From contig NZ_AUFR01000031.1 of NCBI RefSeq assembly GCF_000426605.1, forward strand, positions 1-34,909: 34,909 bases of DNA. Direction: 5' to 3'. The translations under genes and the position numbers were made by a program. Every line of letters starts with the position of its first letter. Position 1 is the stretch's first letter. Positions 14,659 to 24,977 of this stretch are shown here, piece by piece. The DNA comes from Propionibacterium acidifaciens DSM 21887. Lineage in GTDB: Bacteria > Actinomycetota > Actinomycetes > Propionibacteriales > Propionibacteriaceae. The notes under the pieces were generated by a model. The model did not search any database, was not told the DNA's origin, and saw only the letters and a list, made by a program, of their open reading frames with translations.

Positions 14659-16158
14659 TCACCAGGCCCCGATCAGGTGCCACCACGCGGTGCCGATCGT
14701 GAGCCAGATCACCATGTGGACGATCCCGATGACCAGCCCGCTGCGCCACCAGTGGCCGATCGTCACGTACCCGGTCCCGAAGAACAGCGGGGCGGGGCCG
14801 TTCCCGTAGTGGGTGAGACAGCCCATGAGGGTGGGGATGCCCGACAGCAGGACGATGAGCGGGACCGGCGGCAGCCCCAGGGCGGTGCCGACGCCGAAGA
14901 ACACGCTGAACATCGATGCGGCGTGCGCCGTGCCCGAGGCGAACATGTAGTGCGACAGGGCGTAGACCAGTGACAGGGCGATGAATGCCACGGACGGGTT
15001 CAGCCCACCGAGCGGTCCCTTCACGAGATCACCGAACCAGCTGATGAACCCGAGTTCGTTGAGCTGGCTGCCCATCATCACGAGAGCGGCGAACCAGGTC
15101 AATGTGTCCCAGGCGGACTTCTCCGATTTCATGTCGTCCCAGGTGAGCGCGCCGGTGAGCAGCAGCATGCCCAGACCGATGAGCGCCACGGTGGTTGCGC
15201 TCATGAGTCGGTCCCCGACGACCCACAGGGCGATGGTGAGGACGAAGACGCCGAGCGTCACTCGCTCCTCCCCGGACAGGGGACCGAGTTCGTGCAACCG
15301 CCGGGCGGCCTGGGCGGGGGCCTCCGGTGTGCGACGAACCCCCGGAGGGAAGATCACGTGCAGGATGAGCGGCACCACGAGGAAGCCGAGCAGGCCGGGG
15401 ACGCACGCGGCGAGGAACCAGCCGCCCCAGCTGGGCGTGTCGGCGCCGGCCGCGGCCGCGAGCCTGACCCCCATCGCATTGGGGGCCGCACCGGTGAAGA
15501 AGACCACCGAGGCGGCGAGGTCCAGGTTGTAGGCGGTGATCGCCAGGTAGGAGCCGATCCTCCGGCAGCTCTCGGGGTCGTCCGGGTCGGCGCTCGTCGC
15601 GCGGATGATCGAGCGCATGATCGGGTAGACGACGCCGCCCGCCCGGGCCGTGTTCGAGGGGATCGCGGGGGAGAGCACCAGATCGGCCAGGCCGAGACCG
15701 TAGGCCAGGCCGAGCGTGCTGCGCCCGAAGATCCGGACGAAGAAGTAGGCGAGGCGCTCACCCAGGCCCGACTTGATGACCGCCCGGGCGATGAAGAAGG
15801 CCGAGACGATCAACCAGATCGTCGGGTTGGAGAAGCCGCTCAGAGCGGCTGAGACGGACTTGGATGTGCTGCCCGGGGCGAGGACCCGGCTCGCCGCGCA
15901 GACGGCCATGGCGACGACGGCGACCGAGCTCATCGGCGCGGCCTTGCCGATGATGGCGATGATCGTCGCGACGAAGACGGCCGCCAGGTGCCAGGCGTTG
16001 GGAGCCAGCCCGGACGGCGTGGGGATGATCCAGACGGCCAGGCCGACGGCCGTCGCGACGGCGAGCGGCATGAGACGCACCTCGCCGATCGCCGGTGCCC
16101 GGCGGGTCCGGTGCCCGTGCGCATCCCCGGCGGCGCTGACGGGAATGCCGATGCTCAT
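14659..16158 (-). CDS. DASS-family dicarboxylate/tartrate transporter
   Basis: A 499-residue membrane protein of the divalent anion:sodium symporter/antiporter family (CitT/TtdT/YflS type). A cytoplasmic N-terminus of about 28 residues is followed by about 12 hydrophobic helices, starting [18 protein letters not shown]. Family motifs include [37 protein letters not shown] (the first SNT signature), TYNLD-like [20 protein letters not shown], and [15 protein letters not shown]. Its ATG overlaps the ttdB stop (ATGA), so it is translated with the dehydratase subunits. It probably imports L-tartrate or another C4 dicarboxylate, possibly by exchange with succinate. Confidence 0.88.
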   Translation of the reverse strand: MSIGIPVSAAGDAHGHRTRRAPAIGEVRLMPLAVATAVGLAVWIIPTPSGLAPNAWHLAAVFVATIIAIIGKAAPMSSVAVVAMAVCAASRVLAPGSTSKSVSAALSGFSNPTIWLIVSAFFIARAVIKSGLGERLAYFFVRIFGRSTLGLAYGLGLADLVLSPAIPSNTARAGGVVYPIMRSIIRATSADPDDPESCRRIGSYLAITAYNLDLAASVVFFTGAAPNAMGVRLAAAAGADTPSWGGWFLAACVPGLLGFLVVPLILHVIFPPGVRRTPEAPAQAARRLHELGPLSGEERVTLGVFVLTIALWVVGDRLMSATTVALIGLGMLLLTGALTWDDMKSEKSAWDTLTWFAALVMMGSQLNELGFISWFGDLVKGPLGGLNPSVAFIALSLVYALSHYMFASGTAHAASMFSVFFGVGTALGLPPVPLIVLLSGIPTLMGCLTHYGNGPAPLFFGTGYVTIGHWWRSGLVIGIVHMVIWLTIGTAWWHLIGAW

Positions 16159-16769
16159 TTGATGAACCCCACCTTCGTGCGGAGCTCGGCCAGCACCTGC
16201 TCCCTGCGCTGCTCGTAGCGCGCCCTCTGCTGCTCGAACAGGTTGTCGCCGTGGGTGTCGATCGAGACGATGAGCGGACCGAAGTCCCGCACGCGGTTCA
16301 CCCACAGGGTCTCGGGCATGCCCAGATCGCGCCACTGGGCGTCCTCGATCTCCTCCACCTCGGTGGCGGCGATCACCGCGTTGCCGGCGGGGAAGACGCA
16401 GTGCAGGGCGCCGAACTCCTGGCAGCCCGCCACGGTGCCGGGGCCCATGCCGCCCTTGCCGACGATCAGCCGGACGCCGGTCTGCTTGATGAACTCGTAC
16501 TCGAACTTCTCCATGCGCATCGAGGTCGTGGGGCCCACCGAGACCATTTCGAAGCCGGAGCGCGCCGTCGCGCTCGGCCGTACGATCGGCCCGGCGTGCA
16601 GGATCGCGCCGTCGTGGACGTCGACGGGCAGTGCGCGGTGCTCCTCCACGAGTCGCCGGTGCGCGACGTCGCGGCAGGTGACGAGTCGGCCGCTCAGGCG
16701 GATGACGTCGCCGACCCGGATGCCGGCGAGGTCCTGGGCGCTGATGGGCGTGGTCAGTGTCGTGCTCAC
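16155..16769 (-). CDS. ttdB: L(+)-tartrate dehydratase / class I fumarase beta subunit
   Basis: A 204-residue protein, the usual length of TtdB (about 200). It carries [11 protein letters not shown]-type opening ([19 protein letters not shown]), [33 protein letters not shown] and [12 protein letters not shown], all characteristic of the beta (swivelling) part of class I fumarases. With TtdA it would convert L-tartrate to oxaloacetate, or fumarate to malate. It overlaps ttdA by 4 bp and the transporter by 4 bp, a tight operon. The adjoining CitT-type transporter favours tartrate, but two-subunit fumarase cannot be excluded from sequence alone. Confidence 0.85.
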   Translation of the reverse strand: MSTTLTTPISAQDLAGIRVGDVIRLSGRLVTCRDVAHRRLVEEHRALPVDVHDGAILHAGPIVRPSATARSGFEMVSVGPTTSMRMEKFEYEFIKQTGVRLIVGKGGMGPGTVAGCQEFGALHCVFPAGNAVIAATEVEEIEDAQWRDLGMPETLWVNRVRDFGPLIVSIDTHGDNLFEQQRARYEQRREQVLAELRTKVGFIK

Positions 16770-17698
16770 AGTTCAACCCCCTCGTGGGTCAGCAGTTCGT
16801 AGGACAGATCGGGGTGCACCCGCACGGTGCCCCGACGGTGCGACCAGCAGCCGGTGTTGACCGCCACCGACAGCACCGAGGGATGGCGCGCCGAGTTCTC
16901 GATGTGCACGCCCATGACGGAGTTCTCCCCGCCCATGCCCTGCGGCCCGAGGTGCAGGGCGTTGATCGCCGTTTCCAGCTCGTCCTCGAGCCGGGCGGCC
17001 CGTTCATTGGGGTTGTGGCTCCTGACCGGACGCATCAGGGCGCGCTTCGACAGGTACGAGGCGGCATCGATGGAGGATCCGATGCCGACGCCGACGAGCA
17101 GGGGCGGGCAGGCGTTGACCCCGTAGGAGACCATGACGTCGAGGACGAAGTCCACGACTCCCTCGTAGCCCTCGCCGGGCATGAGCGTCCTGCCCTGGCC
17201 GGGCAGCGAGCAGCCCCCGCCCGCCAGGTAGATGTCGACCTCGAGGTCCGCGGAGCCTGGCAGCGGCGCCCAGTAGACCCAGGGGGAGTCCGTGCCGGTG
17301 TTCGTGCCGGTGTTCACCTCGTCGAAGGTCTCGACGGTGTTGTGGCGCAGCGGGGCCGTCCGGGTGGCGGTGCCGACCGCCTGCCGGAAGATCTGCGGGA
17401 GCCGGTCGCGCAGGGGGAACCCGTCGCCCACCCGGGCCATGATCTGCACGAGACCCGTGTCCTGGCAGGACGGCCGGTCGAGTTCGGCGGCGAGCTCCTG
17501 GTTGCGCCGCATCGTGTCGTAGATCATCCGGGCGCGCTGGTCGGTCTCCGCGGCGGCGAGCTCGGTCAGCCGCTGCTCGACGTCCCACGGCAGGTGCTTG
17601 CTGATGTGATCGGTGAAGCGGGCCAGCATGCGGGTCAGACGGGTCGCCTGGTCCGTCATGTCCGTGCGGCCGCTCGTTGTTCTCGTGGTTGTCGCCAT
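16766..17698 (-). CDS. ttdA: L(+)-tartrate dehydratase / class I fumarase alpha subunit
   Basis: A 310-residue iron-sulfur subunit, close to E. coli TtdA in length. Three cysteines fit the [4Fe-4S] ligands: SCQDTGLVQ (about residue 80), [15 protein letters not shown], and [11 protein letters not shown] near the C-terminus. Further family motifs are [17 protein letters not shown] and [13 protein letters not shown]-like [23 protein letters not shown] 17698 has GGGGAGG nine bases upstream; Met14 at 17659 is an alternative. It is the first gene of a three-gene operon (ttdA-ttdB-transporter), with an AraC-type gene upstream in the same orientation. Confidence 0.87.
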   Translation of the reverse strand: MATTTRTTSGRTDMTDQATRLTRMLARFTDHISKHLPWDVEQRLTELAAAETDQRARMIYDTMRRNQELAAELDRPSCQDTGLVQIMARVGDGFPLRDRLPQIFRQAVGTATRTAPLRHNTVETFDEVNTGTNTGTDSPWVYWAPLPGSADLEVDIYLAGGGCSLPGQGRTLMPGEGYEGVVDFVLDVMVSYGVNACPPLLVGVGIGSSIDAASYLSKRALMRPVRSHNPNERAARLEDELETAINALHLGPQGMGGENSVMGVHIENSARHPSVLSVAVNTGCWSHRRGTVRVHPDLSYELLTHEGVEL

Positions 17699-17803
17699 CG
17701 TGGCGAGCCTCCCCTCATGGTCAACCGGGGCACGGCGATTGCTCCGGTGCTCTCACTCTGCAAGGGGGCGCAGGGGCTGGTCACGGCATATTTCGAGGAT
17801 TTC

Positions 17804-17818
17804 GCGACAAGGTGTCGC
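17804..17818. promoter_or_regulatory. Inverted repeat upstream of the tartrate operon
   Basis: GCGACA-AGG-TGTCGC is a perfect 6-bp dyad 106-120 bp upstream of the ttdA start, in an A+T-richer pocket. It is a candidate operator for the neighbouring AraC-type protein or another dimeric regulator. Confidence 0.45.
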
Positions 17819-17898
17819 ACTGTTCCAGGGCCGTCCGCCCGCGCGCGGCGGCGGTGCGGACGGGAAATGCGCCCGGCCCGTCGGGCCCGGCGGATCGG

Positions 17899-17932
17899 GG
17901 CCTGACAGGCCAGGTCGGCACTCGTCAGGGCC
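17899..17932 (-). terminator. Hairpin after the AraC-type gene
   Basis: GGCCTGAC (17899-17906) pairs with GTCAGGGCC (17924-17932), with one bulge. It lies about 45 nt downstream of the regulator stop. It may end that transcript before the tartrate operon. Confidence 0.4.
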
Positions 17933-17977
17933 GGCGGCCCCGGCCGTTGCGGACCGAGCCGGGACCGAGAACATGCC

Positions 17978-19063
17978 CTACTGCTCGAGGCGGTTGAGAC
18001 GACGGGCGAGATCCGCTGCGGCGTCGGCCAGCTGGTCGGCCCGCGTCCTCAGCCCGGCCAGCTCCGCGCTGCGGCGCCGCGGGGAGCGCACGATCTCGTA
18101 CCAGTCGGTGAGCAGACGTCTGACGTCGTCGTCGGCGCGTGGGACGAAGCGCTTCTTGAAACCGGCATCCACCACGGCGATCTCGGCTGCTGCCGGGCCG
18201 GTCGCGATGTGACGCCGGTAGGCCGATGGCGACTTGTCGAACCAGCGCCGGAAGGCCGTGTCGAGGGCCTTCGCGTCGGGGAATCCGTTGGCGAGGGCCA
18301 CGTCACTGATCCGGTCCCGGGTCTCGGCGAGCTGGCGCGCGGCCGCGCGTACGCGCAGGCGGCCCAGATAGTCGAAGGCGCTCATGCCGATCGTCCGGGT
18401 GAACAACTCCGACAGATAGCTCTCGTTGTACCCGCCGATGCGACTGAGCTGCGCCAGCGTGATGCGTTCGGTGAAGTGCTGCTCCAGGTGGGCGCACACC
18501 TTGGCGATGACGGCATTGCCGCTGTCATGCCGGGCCCTGGTCACGCCGGGCTCAGTGAGGGGGAAGGCCTCGACGATCCCTGCGAGCATGTGGTAGAAGT
18601 CCGCGCGCAGCCTGAACGCCTCCTCGGCCCGCGTGACCGGTTCCAGCAGCAGGGCCGCGACTGCGGCCCGGACACGTGCCTGCGCGGACAGCTGCCTCGG
18701 CGAGTCTCCCGGCATGGAGGCGAAACGGTTCGCCGGCCAGTCGGGCGTCACGCCCTCCAGGACGTGCGGGGAGAAGTGCACGGCGAGCGCCCGGGCCCCT
18801 GCGCTGAGCGCGAGTGTGGCGTGACCCTGGTGGGGATTGATGAGCGTCATCTCGCCGCTGGTGCAGGTGCGTGCCCGTCCGCCGGCGCAGACCTCGATCT
18901 CGCCCCGGACGATGGTCAGCAGCTCCAGTTCCTCGTGCCAGTTGAAGTGGTAGCTGCCGATGTCGTACACATATGCGTGAAGACCGAGACCGGCGTCCTC
19001 CACCTCGAAGCCGCCCGGGTCGATGGGCCCCTCGCGCGGGGCCGTGCCCTCGCCGCGGGGCAT
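17978..19063 (-). CDS. AraC-family transcriptional regulator with long C-terminal tail
   Basis: A 361-residue protein. A cupin-like sensor domain (about 20-95; YHFNWHEELELLTIVRGEIE, MTLINPHQGHATL) is joined to a double helix-turn-helix DNA-binding domain (about 183-284; ITLAQLSRIGGYNESYLSELF, ISDVALANGFPDAKALDTAF, KSPSAYRRH). Unlike most AraC proteins, about 75 residues follow; the last 45 (RRRSAELAGLRTRADQLADA...LARRLNRLEQ) look like a coiled coil. The start ATG lies 5 nt after the stop of the upstream carboxylase gene, so it may be read from that transcript. It sits upstream of ttdA in the same direction and is the likely regulator of tartrate use. Confidence 0.87.
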   Translation of the reverse strand: MPRGEGTAPREGPIDPGGFEVEDAGLGLHAYVYDIGSYHFNWHEELELLTIVRGEIEVCAGGRARTCTSGEMTLINPHQGHATLALSAGARALAVHFSPHVLEGVTPDWPANRFASMPGDSPRQLSAQARVRAAVAALLLEPVTRAEEAFRLRADFYHMLAGIVEAFPLTEPGVTRARHDSGNAVIAKVCAHLEQHFTERITLAQLSRIGGYNESYLSELFTRTIGMSAFDYLGRLRVRAAARQLAETRDRISDVALANGFPDAKALDTAFRRWFDKSPSAYRRHIATGPAAAEIAVVDAGFKKRFVPRADDDVRRLLTDWYEIVRSPRRRSAELAGLRTRADQLADAAADLARRLNRLEQ

Positions 19064-19068
19064 GGCCC

Positions 19069-20850
19069 TCACTCGTCGGCGATCTGGCACAGCACGTCGC
19101 CGGAGGCCACGGCGGTGCCGGGGGCCACGAGCTCGTGGACCGTTCCGGCGCGGTGGGCCGCGATGGGCTGCTCCATCTTCATGGCCTCGAGCACGAGCAC
19201 CGTCTCGCCCTCCTCCACGTGCTGGCCCTCGATGACCGAGGTCTTGATGATGGTGCCCTGCATCGGGCTCGTGAGCTCGGTGCCGGTGCTCGCGAGCTTG
19301 CCGCCGCCGCGGCCGCGCTTGGTGGGCTTGCGGCGCTTGCCGGCGGCGTGGCCGGTGGCCGCCTGGAGGCCGGACGGCAGGACGACCTCGAGGCGGCGGC
19401 CGTTGACCTCGACGACGACGTGGCGGCGCTCCGGGGTCTCCTCGGCGACGCCGAGCTCGCCGGCGTACGGCGGGATGTCGTTGTCGAACTCGGTCTCGAT
19501 CCAGTCGGTGAAGACGCCGAAGGAGCCGTCCTCGGCGGTGAACGCCGGGTCGACGACGACCCTCTCGTGGAAGGGCACGACCGTCGGCATGCCCTCGATC
19601 CGGAACTCCGCCAAGGCGCGGCGTGAGCGCTGGAGGGCGATCTCGCGGGTGGGGCCGGAGACGATGAGCTTGGCGACGAGCGAGTCGAAGGCGCCGGGCA
19701 CGCTCATGCCCTTGCGGTAGCCCTCGTCCATGCGCACGCCGGGGCCGCACGGGGGGCGGAAGCGCGTCAGCGTGCCCGGGGCGGGCATGAAGCCGCGGCC
19801 CGGGTCCTCGGCGTTGATGCGGAACTCGAACGCGTGGCCGGACGGCGCCGGGTCGGGGTAGTCGAGTGCGCCGCCGCAGGCGATGCGGAACTGCTCGCGC
19901 ACGAGGTCGAGCCCGCTCACCTCCTCGGTGACGGGGTGCTCGACCTGGAGGCGCGTGTTGACCTCGAGGAAGCTGATCGTGCCGTCCCGGCCCACGAGGA
20001 ACTCGCAGGTGCCGGCGCCGACGTAGCCCGCCTCCCTGAGGATCGCCTTCGAGCTGGAGTGGAGCCGCTCGAGCTGGTCGTCGGTGAGGAACGGCGCCGG
20101 GGCCTCCTCGAGGAGCTTCTGGTGACGGCGCTGCAGCGAGCAGTCGCGGGTGGAGGCCACCACGACGGTGCCGTAGCGGTCGGCCAGGCACTGGGTCTCG
20201 ACGTGCCGGGGCCTGTCGAGGTAGCGCTCCACGAAGCACTCGCCGCGGCCGAAGGCGGTGATCGCCTCGCGGGTGGCCGAGTCGTACATCGCCGGGATCT
20301 CCTCGAGAGTGCGGGCGACCTTGAGGCCGCGGCCGCCGCCGCCGTACGCGGCCTTGATCGCCACGGGCAGGCCGTGCTCGCGGGCGAACCCGACGATCTC
20401 GTCGGCCCCGCCCACCGGATCGGACGTGCCGGGCACCTGCGGGGCGCCGACGTGCTGGGCGATGTGACGGGCCGTGACCTTGTCGCCGAGCATCTCGATG
20501 GCCTCCGGCGGCGGGCCGATCCACAGCAGCCCGGCGGCGACGACGGTCCGGGCGAAGTCGGGGTTCTCGGACAGGAAGCCGTAGCCGGGGTGGACGGCGT
20601 CGGCGCCGCTGCGCTCGGCGATCGCCATGATCTTGTCGATGTCCAGATAGGTCTCGGCGGGGGTCGAGCCGTTCAGCGCGAAGGCCTCGTCGGCCAGCTC
20701 GACGAACAGGGACTGCGAGTCGGAGTCGGCGTAGACGGCGACCGAACCGATCCCGGAGTCCTTCGCCGCGCGGATGATGCGGACCGCGATCTCACCACGG
20801 TTGGCGATGAGGACTTTCGAGATGGTGCGTGTGCTGTGGTCGTGAGCCAC
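19069..20850 (-). CDS. Acyl-CoA carboxylase alpha subunit (biotin carboxylase + BCCP)
   Basis: A 593-residue protein of the AccA3 type. The biotin carboxylase half (about 10-455) has [30 protein letters not shown], the ATP-grasp glycine loop [12 protein letters not shown], and [20 protein letters not shown] then VEHPVTEE. A basic linker ([15 protein letters not shown]) precedes the biotinyl domain, with biotin-accepting Lys near 558 in EAMKMEQ. It carboxylates biotin; a beta subunit then transfers CO2 to acetyl- or propionyl-CoA. GTG 20850 has AGGAGG a few bases upstream. The beta and epsilon genes lie about 2.2 kb upstream in the same direction, with the ligase birA beyond. Confidence 0.92.
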   Translation of the reverse strand: MAHDHSTRTISKVLIANRGEIAVRIIRAAKDSGIGSVAVYADSDSQSLFVELADEAFALNGSTPAETYLDIDKIMAIAERSGADAVHPGYGFLSENPDFARTVVAAGLLWIGPPPEAIEMLGDKVTARHIAQHVGAPQVPGTSDPVGGADEIVGFAREHGLPVAIKAAYGGGGRGLKVARTLEEIPAMYDSATREAITAFGRGECFVERYLDRPRHVETQCLADRYGTVVVASTRDCSLQRRHQKLLEEAPAPFLTDDQLERLHSSSKAILREAGYVGAGTCEFLVGRDGTISFLEVNTRLQVEHPVTEEVSGLDLVREQFRIACGGALDYPDPAPSGHAFEFRINAEDPGRGFMPAPGTLTRFRPPCGPGVRMDEGYRKGMSVPGAFDSLVAKLIVSGPTREIALQRSRRALAEFRIEGMPTVVPFHERVVVDPAFTAEDGSFGVFTDWIETEFDNDIPPYAGELGVAEETPERRHVVVEVNGRRLEVVLPSGLQAATGHAAGKRRKPTKRGRGGGKLASTGTELTSPMQGTIIKTSVIEGQHVEEGETVLVLEAMKMEQPIAAHRAGTVHELVAPGTAVASGDVLCQIADE

Positions 20851-20963
20851 GTTTCCTCCTGAACAGCCGGCCTGAGCGGTGCCGGGCCCGCCCGACTACA
20901 CGGCGAGTCTAGGGCAAGCCCGCCCCCGGCGCCCTTCCGGTTCGCCCAGTGCCCGCGCCGGCC

Positions 20964-21779
20964 TCAGCGCCCGCGCTGGCAGGCGGGGCACCAGAAGAGA
21001 TGGCGGCCGCCCAGGTCGGTCTCGTGCACCGGACGGCCGCAGACCAGGCAGGGCCGGTCGGCACGCCTGTACACGTAGACCTCGCCGCCGTGGGCGTCCA
21101 CCCGCGGCGGCCTGCCCATCGCCTCGGGGGTGTGCTCGGGGCGGACGGTGTCGATGCGTCCGTCGCGGACGCCGAGCGCCATGAGATGGACCAGGTCGGC
21201 CCAGATCGCGTCGAAGCGGGCGCGCTCCAGCTCCGAGCCCGGGCAGGCGGGGTCGATGCCCTGGCGGAAGAGCACCTCGGCCCGGTAGATGTTGCCGACG
21301 CCGGCGAAGACGGCCTGGTCCATGAGCAGCGCGGCGATCGGCCTGGACGAGCGGTGCACCCGCGTCCAGACCCGCTGCGGGTCGGCGTCGGCGCGCAGCG
21401 GGTCCTCGCCGAGCCGGGCGGTCGCCGCGTCCCGCTCGGTCGCGGTGACGAGACGGCACGTCTGGGGGCCGTGCAGGTCGGCGGCCCACCGGTCATCGGC
21501 GATGCGCACGCGCACCTGCCCGACCGGTTCGGCCAGCGGCGCGAACGTCAGTCTCCCGATGAGGCCCAGATGGATCTGGAGGATGTTCGCCGGCACGTCG
21601 GCGTCGAAGGCGACGAACAGGTGCTTGCCCCAGGTCTCGGCGCGGTCGAGGGTCGTGCCGTCGAGGAGCGCCGCCGATTCGGCGAAGCGCCCCTGCGGGG
21701 AGCTGACGGCCACCGCCTCGGCGGCGAACAGCTCATTGGTGCGGTTGGCGAGACGGTGGATCACATGACCTTCGGGCAT
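20964..21779 (-). CDS. Fpg/Nei-family DNA glycosylase/AP lyase
   Basis: A 271-residue base-excision repair enzyme. It starts MPEGHVIHRLANRT, so Pro2 and Glu3, the catalytic nucleophile and acid, are present; the PEGH start is typical of Nei-type rather than Fpg enzymes. A helix-two-turn-helix segment (LLMDQAVFAGVGNIYRAEVL) and a C-terminal zinc finger (CLVCGRPV...FWCPAC, C-x2-C-x16-C-x2-C) follow. It removes oxidised bases and cuts the abasic site. No SD is evident; CACAGT about 7 nt upstream is at best a weak -10. Confidence 0.88.
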   Translation of the reverse strand: MPEGHVIHRLANRTNELFAAEAVAVSSPQGRFAESAALLDGTTLDRAETWGKHLFVAFDADVPANILQIHLGLIGRLTFAPLAEPVGQVRVRIADDRWAADLHGPQTCRLVTATERDAATARLGEDPLRADADPQRVWTRVHRSSRPIAALLMDQAVFAGVGNIYRAEVLFRQGIDPACPGSELERARFDAIWADLVHLMALGVRDGRIDTVRPEHTPEAMGRPPRVDAHGGEVYVYRRADRPCLVCGRPVHETDLGGRHLFWCPACQRGR

Positions 21780-21836
21780 GCACACCACTGTGCCCCATCG
21801 CGGGCCCCGGGTCGGGGCCCGTCCGCCGTCGGCGGC

Positions 21837-21848
21837 TACCCTGGTGCG
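21837..21848 (+). promoter_or_regulatory. -10 element for leaderless lipoprotein gene
   Basis: TACCCT (21837-21842) is followed by 6 nt and GTG 21849. Confidence 0.5.
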
Positions 21849-22391
21849 GTGAGCATCTCCGGCCCGCGCACCCGGCGCGCCAGCCGGGTGCGCGTCGGCG
21901 CGGCCGGGCCGCCCTCGGTCCTGGCCGCCGCGCCGGCGGCGGCCCTGGCGGTCGCGCTGGCGGCCGGGGCGGCGGGCTGCTCGTCCCCGACGGACGCCGT
22001 GCCCTCGTCCACCGCCTCCTCGGTTGCGGCGTCCGCGACCCCCCGCCCGCCGACCGGCCCTGACGCCGACCCGGGGACGGTCCCGCTGAGCGAGTTGGGC
22101 TTCCGCAACGGGCCCGAGGGCTTCCGCGTCCCGTCCGGCCTCGTGCTGTCCGGCAGGGTCGACCAGACCAATGTCGTGACCCTCACCATGGACGGCGCGC
22201 AGGGGCGGCGGCTGCACGAGTACCTCATGACCGCCCTGCCGTCCATGGGCTGGACGATCGAGGGCTCCAGCGGGGACTCGATCGTCTTCTCCGCCAGCGG
22301 CTGGGAGGGCGCCTTCACGATGTCCGACGAGCAGGCCGGCCTCACGCTGCGCCGCCTCGGGTCGGGCCCCTCGAGCGGGGGCCCCGGCTGA
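21849..22391 (+). CDS. Putative secreted lipoprotein of unknown function
   Basis: A 180-residue protein. A basic N-terminus (SGPRTRRASRVRVG) precedes a hydrophobic stretch (VLAAAPAAALAVALAAGAAG) and a cysteine in AAGCSS, an acceptable lipobox, so it is probably lipid-anchored. A Ser/Thr/Pro linker follows. The folded part (about 80-175) includes GFRVPSGLVLSGRVDQTNVV, LHEYLMTALPSMGWTIEGSS and WEGAFTMSDEQAGLTLRRL. This layout resembles small actinobacterial surface proteins, but I do not recognise a named family. GTG 21849 is supported by TACCCT six bases upstream. It is divergent from nei and convergent with maf. Confidence 0.7.
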   Translation: MSISGPRTRRASRVRVGAAGPPSVLAAAPAAALAVALAAGAAGCSSPTDAVPSSTASSVAASATPRPPTGPDADPGTVPLSELGFRNGPEGFRVPSGLVLSGRVDQTNVVTLTMDGAQGRRLHEYLMTALPSMGWTIEGSSGDSIVFSASGWEGAFTMSDEQAGLTLRRLGSGPSSGGPG

Positions 22392-22398
22392 GCGCCGC

Positions 22399-22433
22399 CC
22401 CGGGCCCGGCCGACGGTCAGCCGCGGGCCCGGG
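22399..22433. terminator. Bidirectional hairpin between lipoprotein gene and maf
   Basis: CCCGGGCCCG (22399-22408) and CGGGCCCGGG (22424-22433) are perfect 10-bp arms with a 15-nt loop. They lie between the convergent stops, with the right arm inside the last maf codons. No U-tract. Confidence 0.6.
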
Positions 22434-23055
22434 TGCCCGGCGGGATCGGCCACAGGTCGAACCAGGCCACCCCCAGGTCGAGGAGGATCTGGCGCACGAG
22501 CGGCAGCGAGATGCCCACGATGTTGTGCGGGTCGCCCTCGATACGGGTGATGAACGGGCCGCCGAAGGAGTCGATGGTGAAACCGCCGGCGACCCCCTCC
22601 GGCTCGCCGGTGGCCGCGTAGTCGGCGATCTCCTGCTCGGTCAGGTCGGCGAAGGACAGCACGGTGACCGCCTCGCGGGTGGCCTGCCTCATCGTCCCGT
22701 CGCGGAGGACGGCGACGTAGTGGCCGGTGTGGACGACGCCCTGGCGCCCGCGCATGCGCATCCAGCGCGAGACGACCGAGGCCCTCGTCCCGGGCTTGCC
22801 GTAGGTGTGGCCCTCGAACTCGAGCATCGTGTCGCAGGCCAGCAGGACGGTCGCGCCGCCGAGCAGGTCCTGCTCGCGCAGGATCCGCAGCACGTCCTCG
22901 CCCTTCTCGCGGGCCAGCCGGCAGGTCAGCTCGGAGACCGACTCGTCGATGCGGGCGGTCTCGTCGGTCCTGGGGCGGACCGGGACCGGCTGGAGGCCCG
23001 CCGCGCGCAGGGTCTCCAGCCGCGCGCGCGACGAGGACGCCAGGATGAGCTGCAT
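22417..23055 (-). CDS. Maf-family nucleoside triphosphate pyrophosphatase
   Basis: A 212-residue protein. It opens MQLILASSSRARLETLRAAG, the family signature, and continues with ACDTMLEFEGHTYGKPG, VVHTGHYVAVLRDG and GVAGGFTIDSFGGPFI. Maf enzymes hydrolyse non-canonical nucleotides or dTTP/UTP and affect septum formation. AGGAGGGGAAC gives a strong SD before ATG 23055. It lies 28 bp after the epsilon subunit gene, in the same direction, as in the mycobacterial accE5-maf order. Confidence 0.88.
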   Translation of the reverse strand: MQLILASSSRARLETLRAAGLQPVPVRPRTDETARIDESVSELTCRLAREKGEDVLRILREQDLLGGATVLLACDTMLEFEGHTYGKPGTRASVVSRWMRMRGRQGVVHTGHYVAVLRDGTMRQATREAVTVLSFADLTEQEIADYAATGEPEGVAGGFTIDSFGGPFITRIEGDPHNIVGISLPLVRQILLDLGVAWFDLWPIPPGTRARG

Positions 23056-23083
23056 GTTCCCCTCCTCAGATGCCGTGGCCCGG

Positions 23084-23328
23084 TCAGCGCAGCGAGCTGC
23101 GCCAGAACTCCCGGCCGGGCACCAGCGGCTGGCGGATCACGCGCCAGTACGACTTCCAGCCGGGGATCTCGTTGCGGTCCTGGTTCTCGTGGACCGAGGC
23201 CTCGGCGAGCATGGCCGCGAGGACGACGGTGAGCGCGCCGAGTTCCTCGTCGGTCGGCTCGCCGCGGGCGATGCGGACGCCCTCGGCCGATTCGACGAGG
23301 CTGTGCGGCGGGGTGTGCGGAACGTTGC

Positions 23329-23332
<4 letters not shown>
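23084..23332 (-). CDS. Acyl-CoA carboxylase epsilon subunit
   Basis: An 82-residue protein. It matches the small actinobacterial ACC epsilon family: [27 protein letters not shown], then a C-terminal Trp-rich part with W at [13 protein letters not shown] and EFWRSSLR. This subunit stabilises the alpha-beta carboxylase complex. Its GTG start (23332) overlaps the beta-subunit stop as GTGA, a translational-coupling arrangement that decides the start. Confidence 0.85.
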
Positions 23333-24906
<1,574 letters not shown>

Positions 24907-24918
24907 GGGCCCACCTTA
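24907..24918 (-). promoter_or_regulatory. -10 element for leaderless carboxylase beta gene
   Basis: On the minus strand TAAGGT (24918-24913) is followed by 6 nt and ATG 24906. AGGTGG inside it could instead act as a weak SD. Confidence 0.45.
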
Positions 24919-24964
24919 GCGGGCGGGGCCGGCCCCGCCGCCTGCGCGCCGGCCCGGTTCCGCA

Positions 24965-24977
24965 TAGACTGCTGGCC
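24965..24977 (+). promoter_or_regulatory. -10 element for leaderless birA
   Basis: TAGACT (24965-24970) is followed by 7 nt and GTG 24978, within a 71-bp divergent gap. Confidence 0.6.

Noticed and set aside
19064-20524. N-terminal extension of the AraC-type gene up to 848 codons
   Set aside because: The upstream part is an off-frame reading of the biotin carboxylase gene; a sensible ATG lies at 19063.
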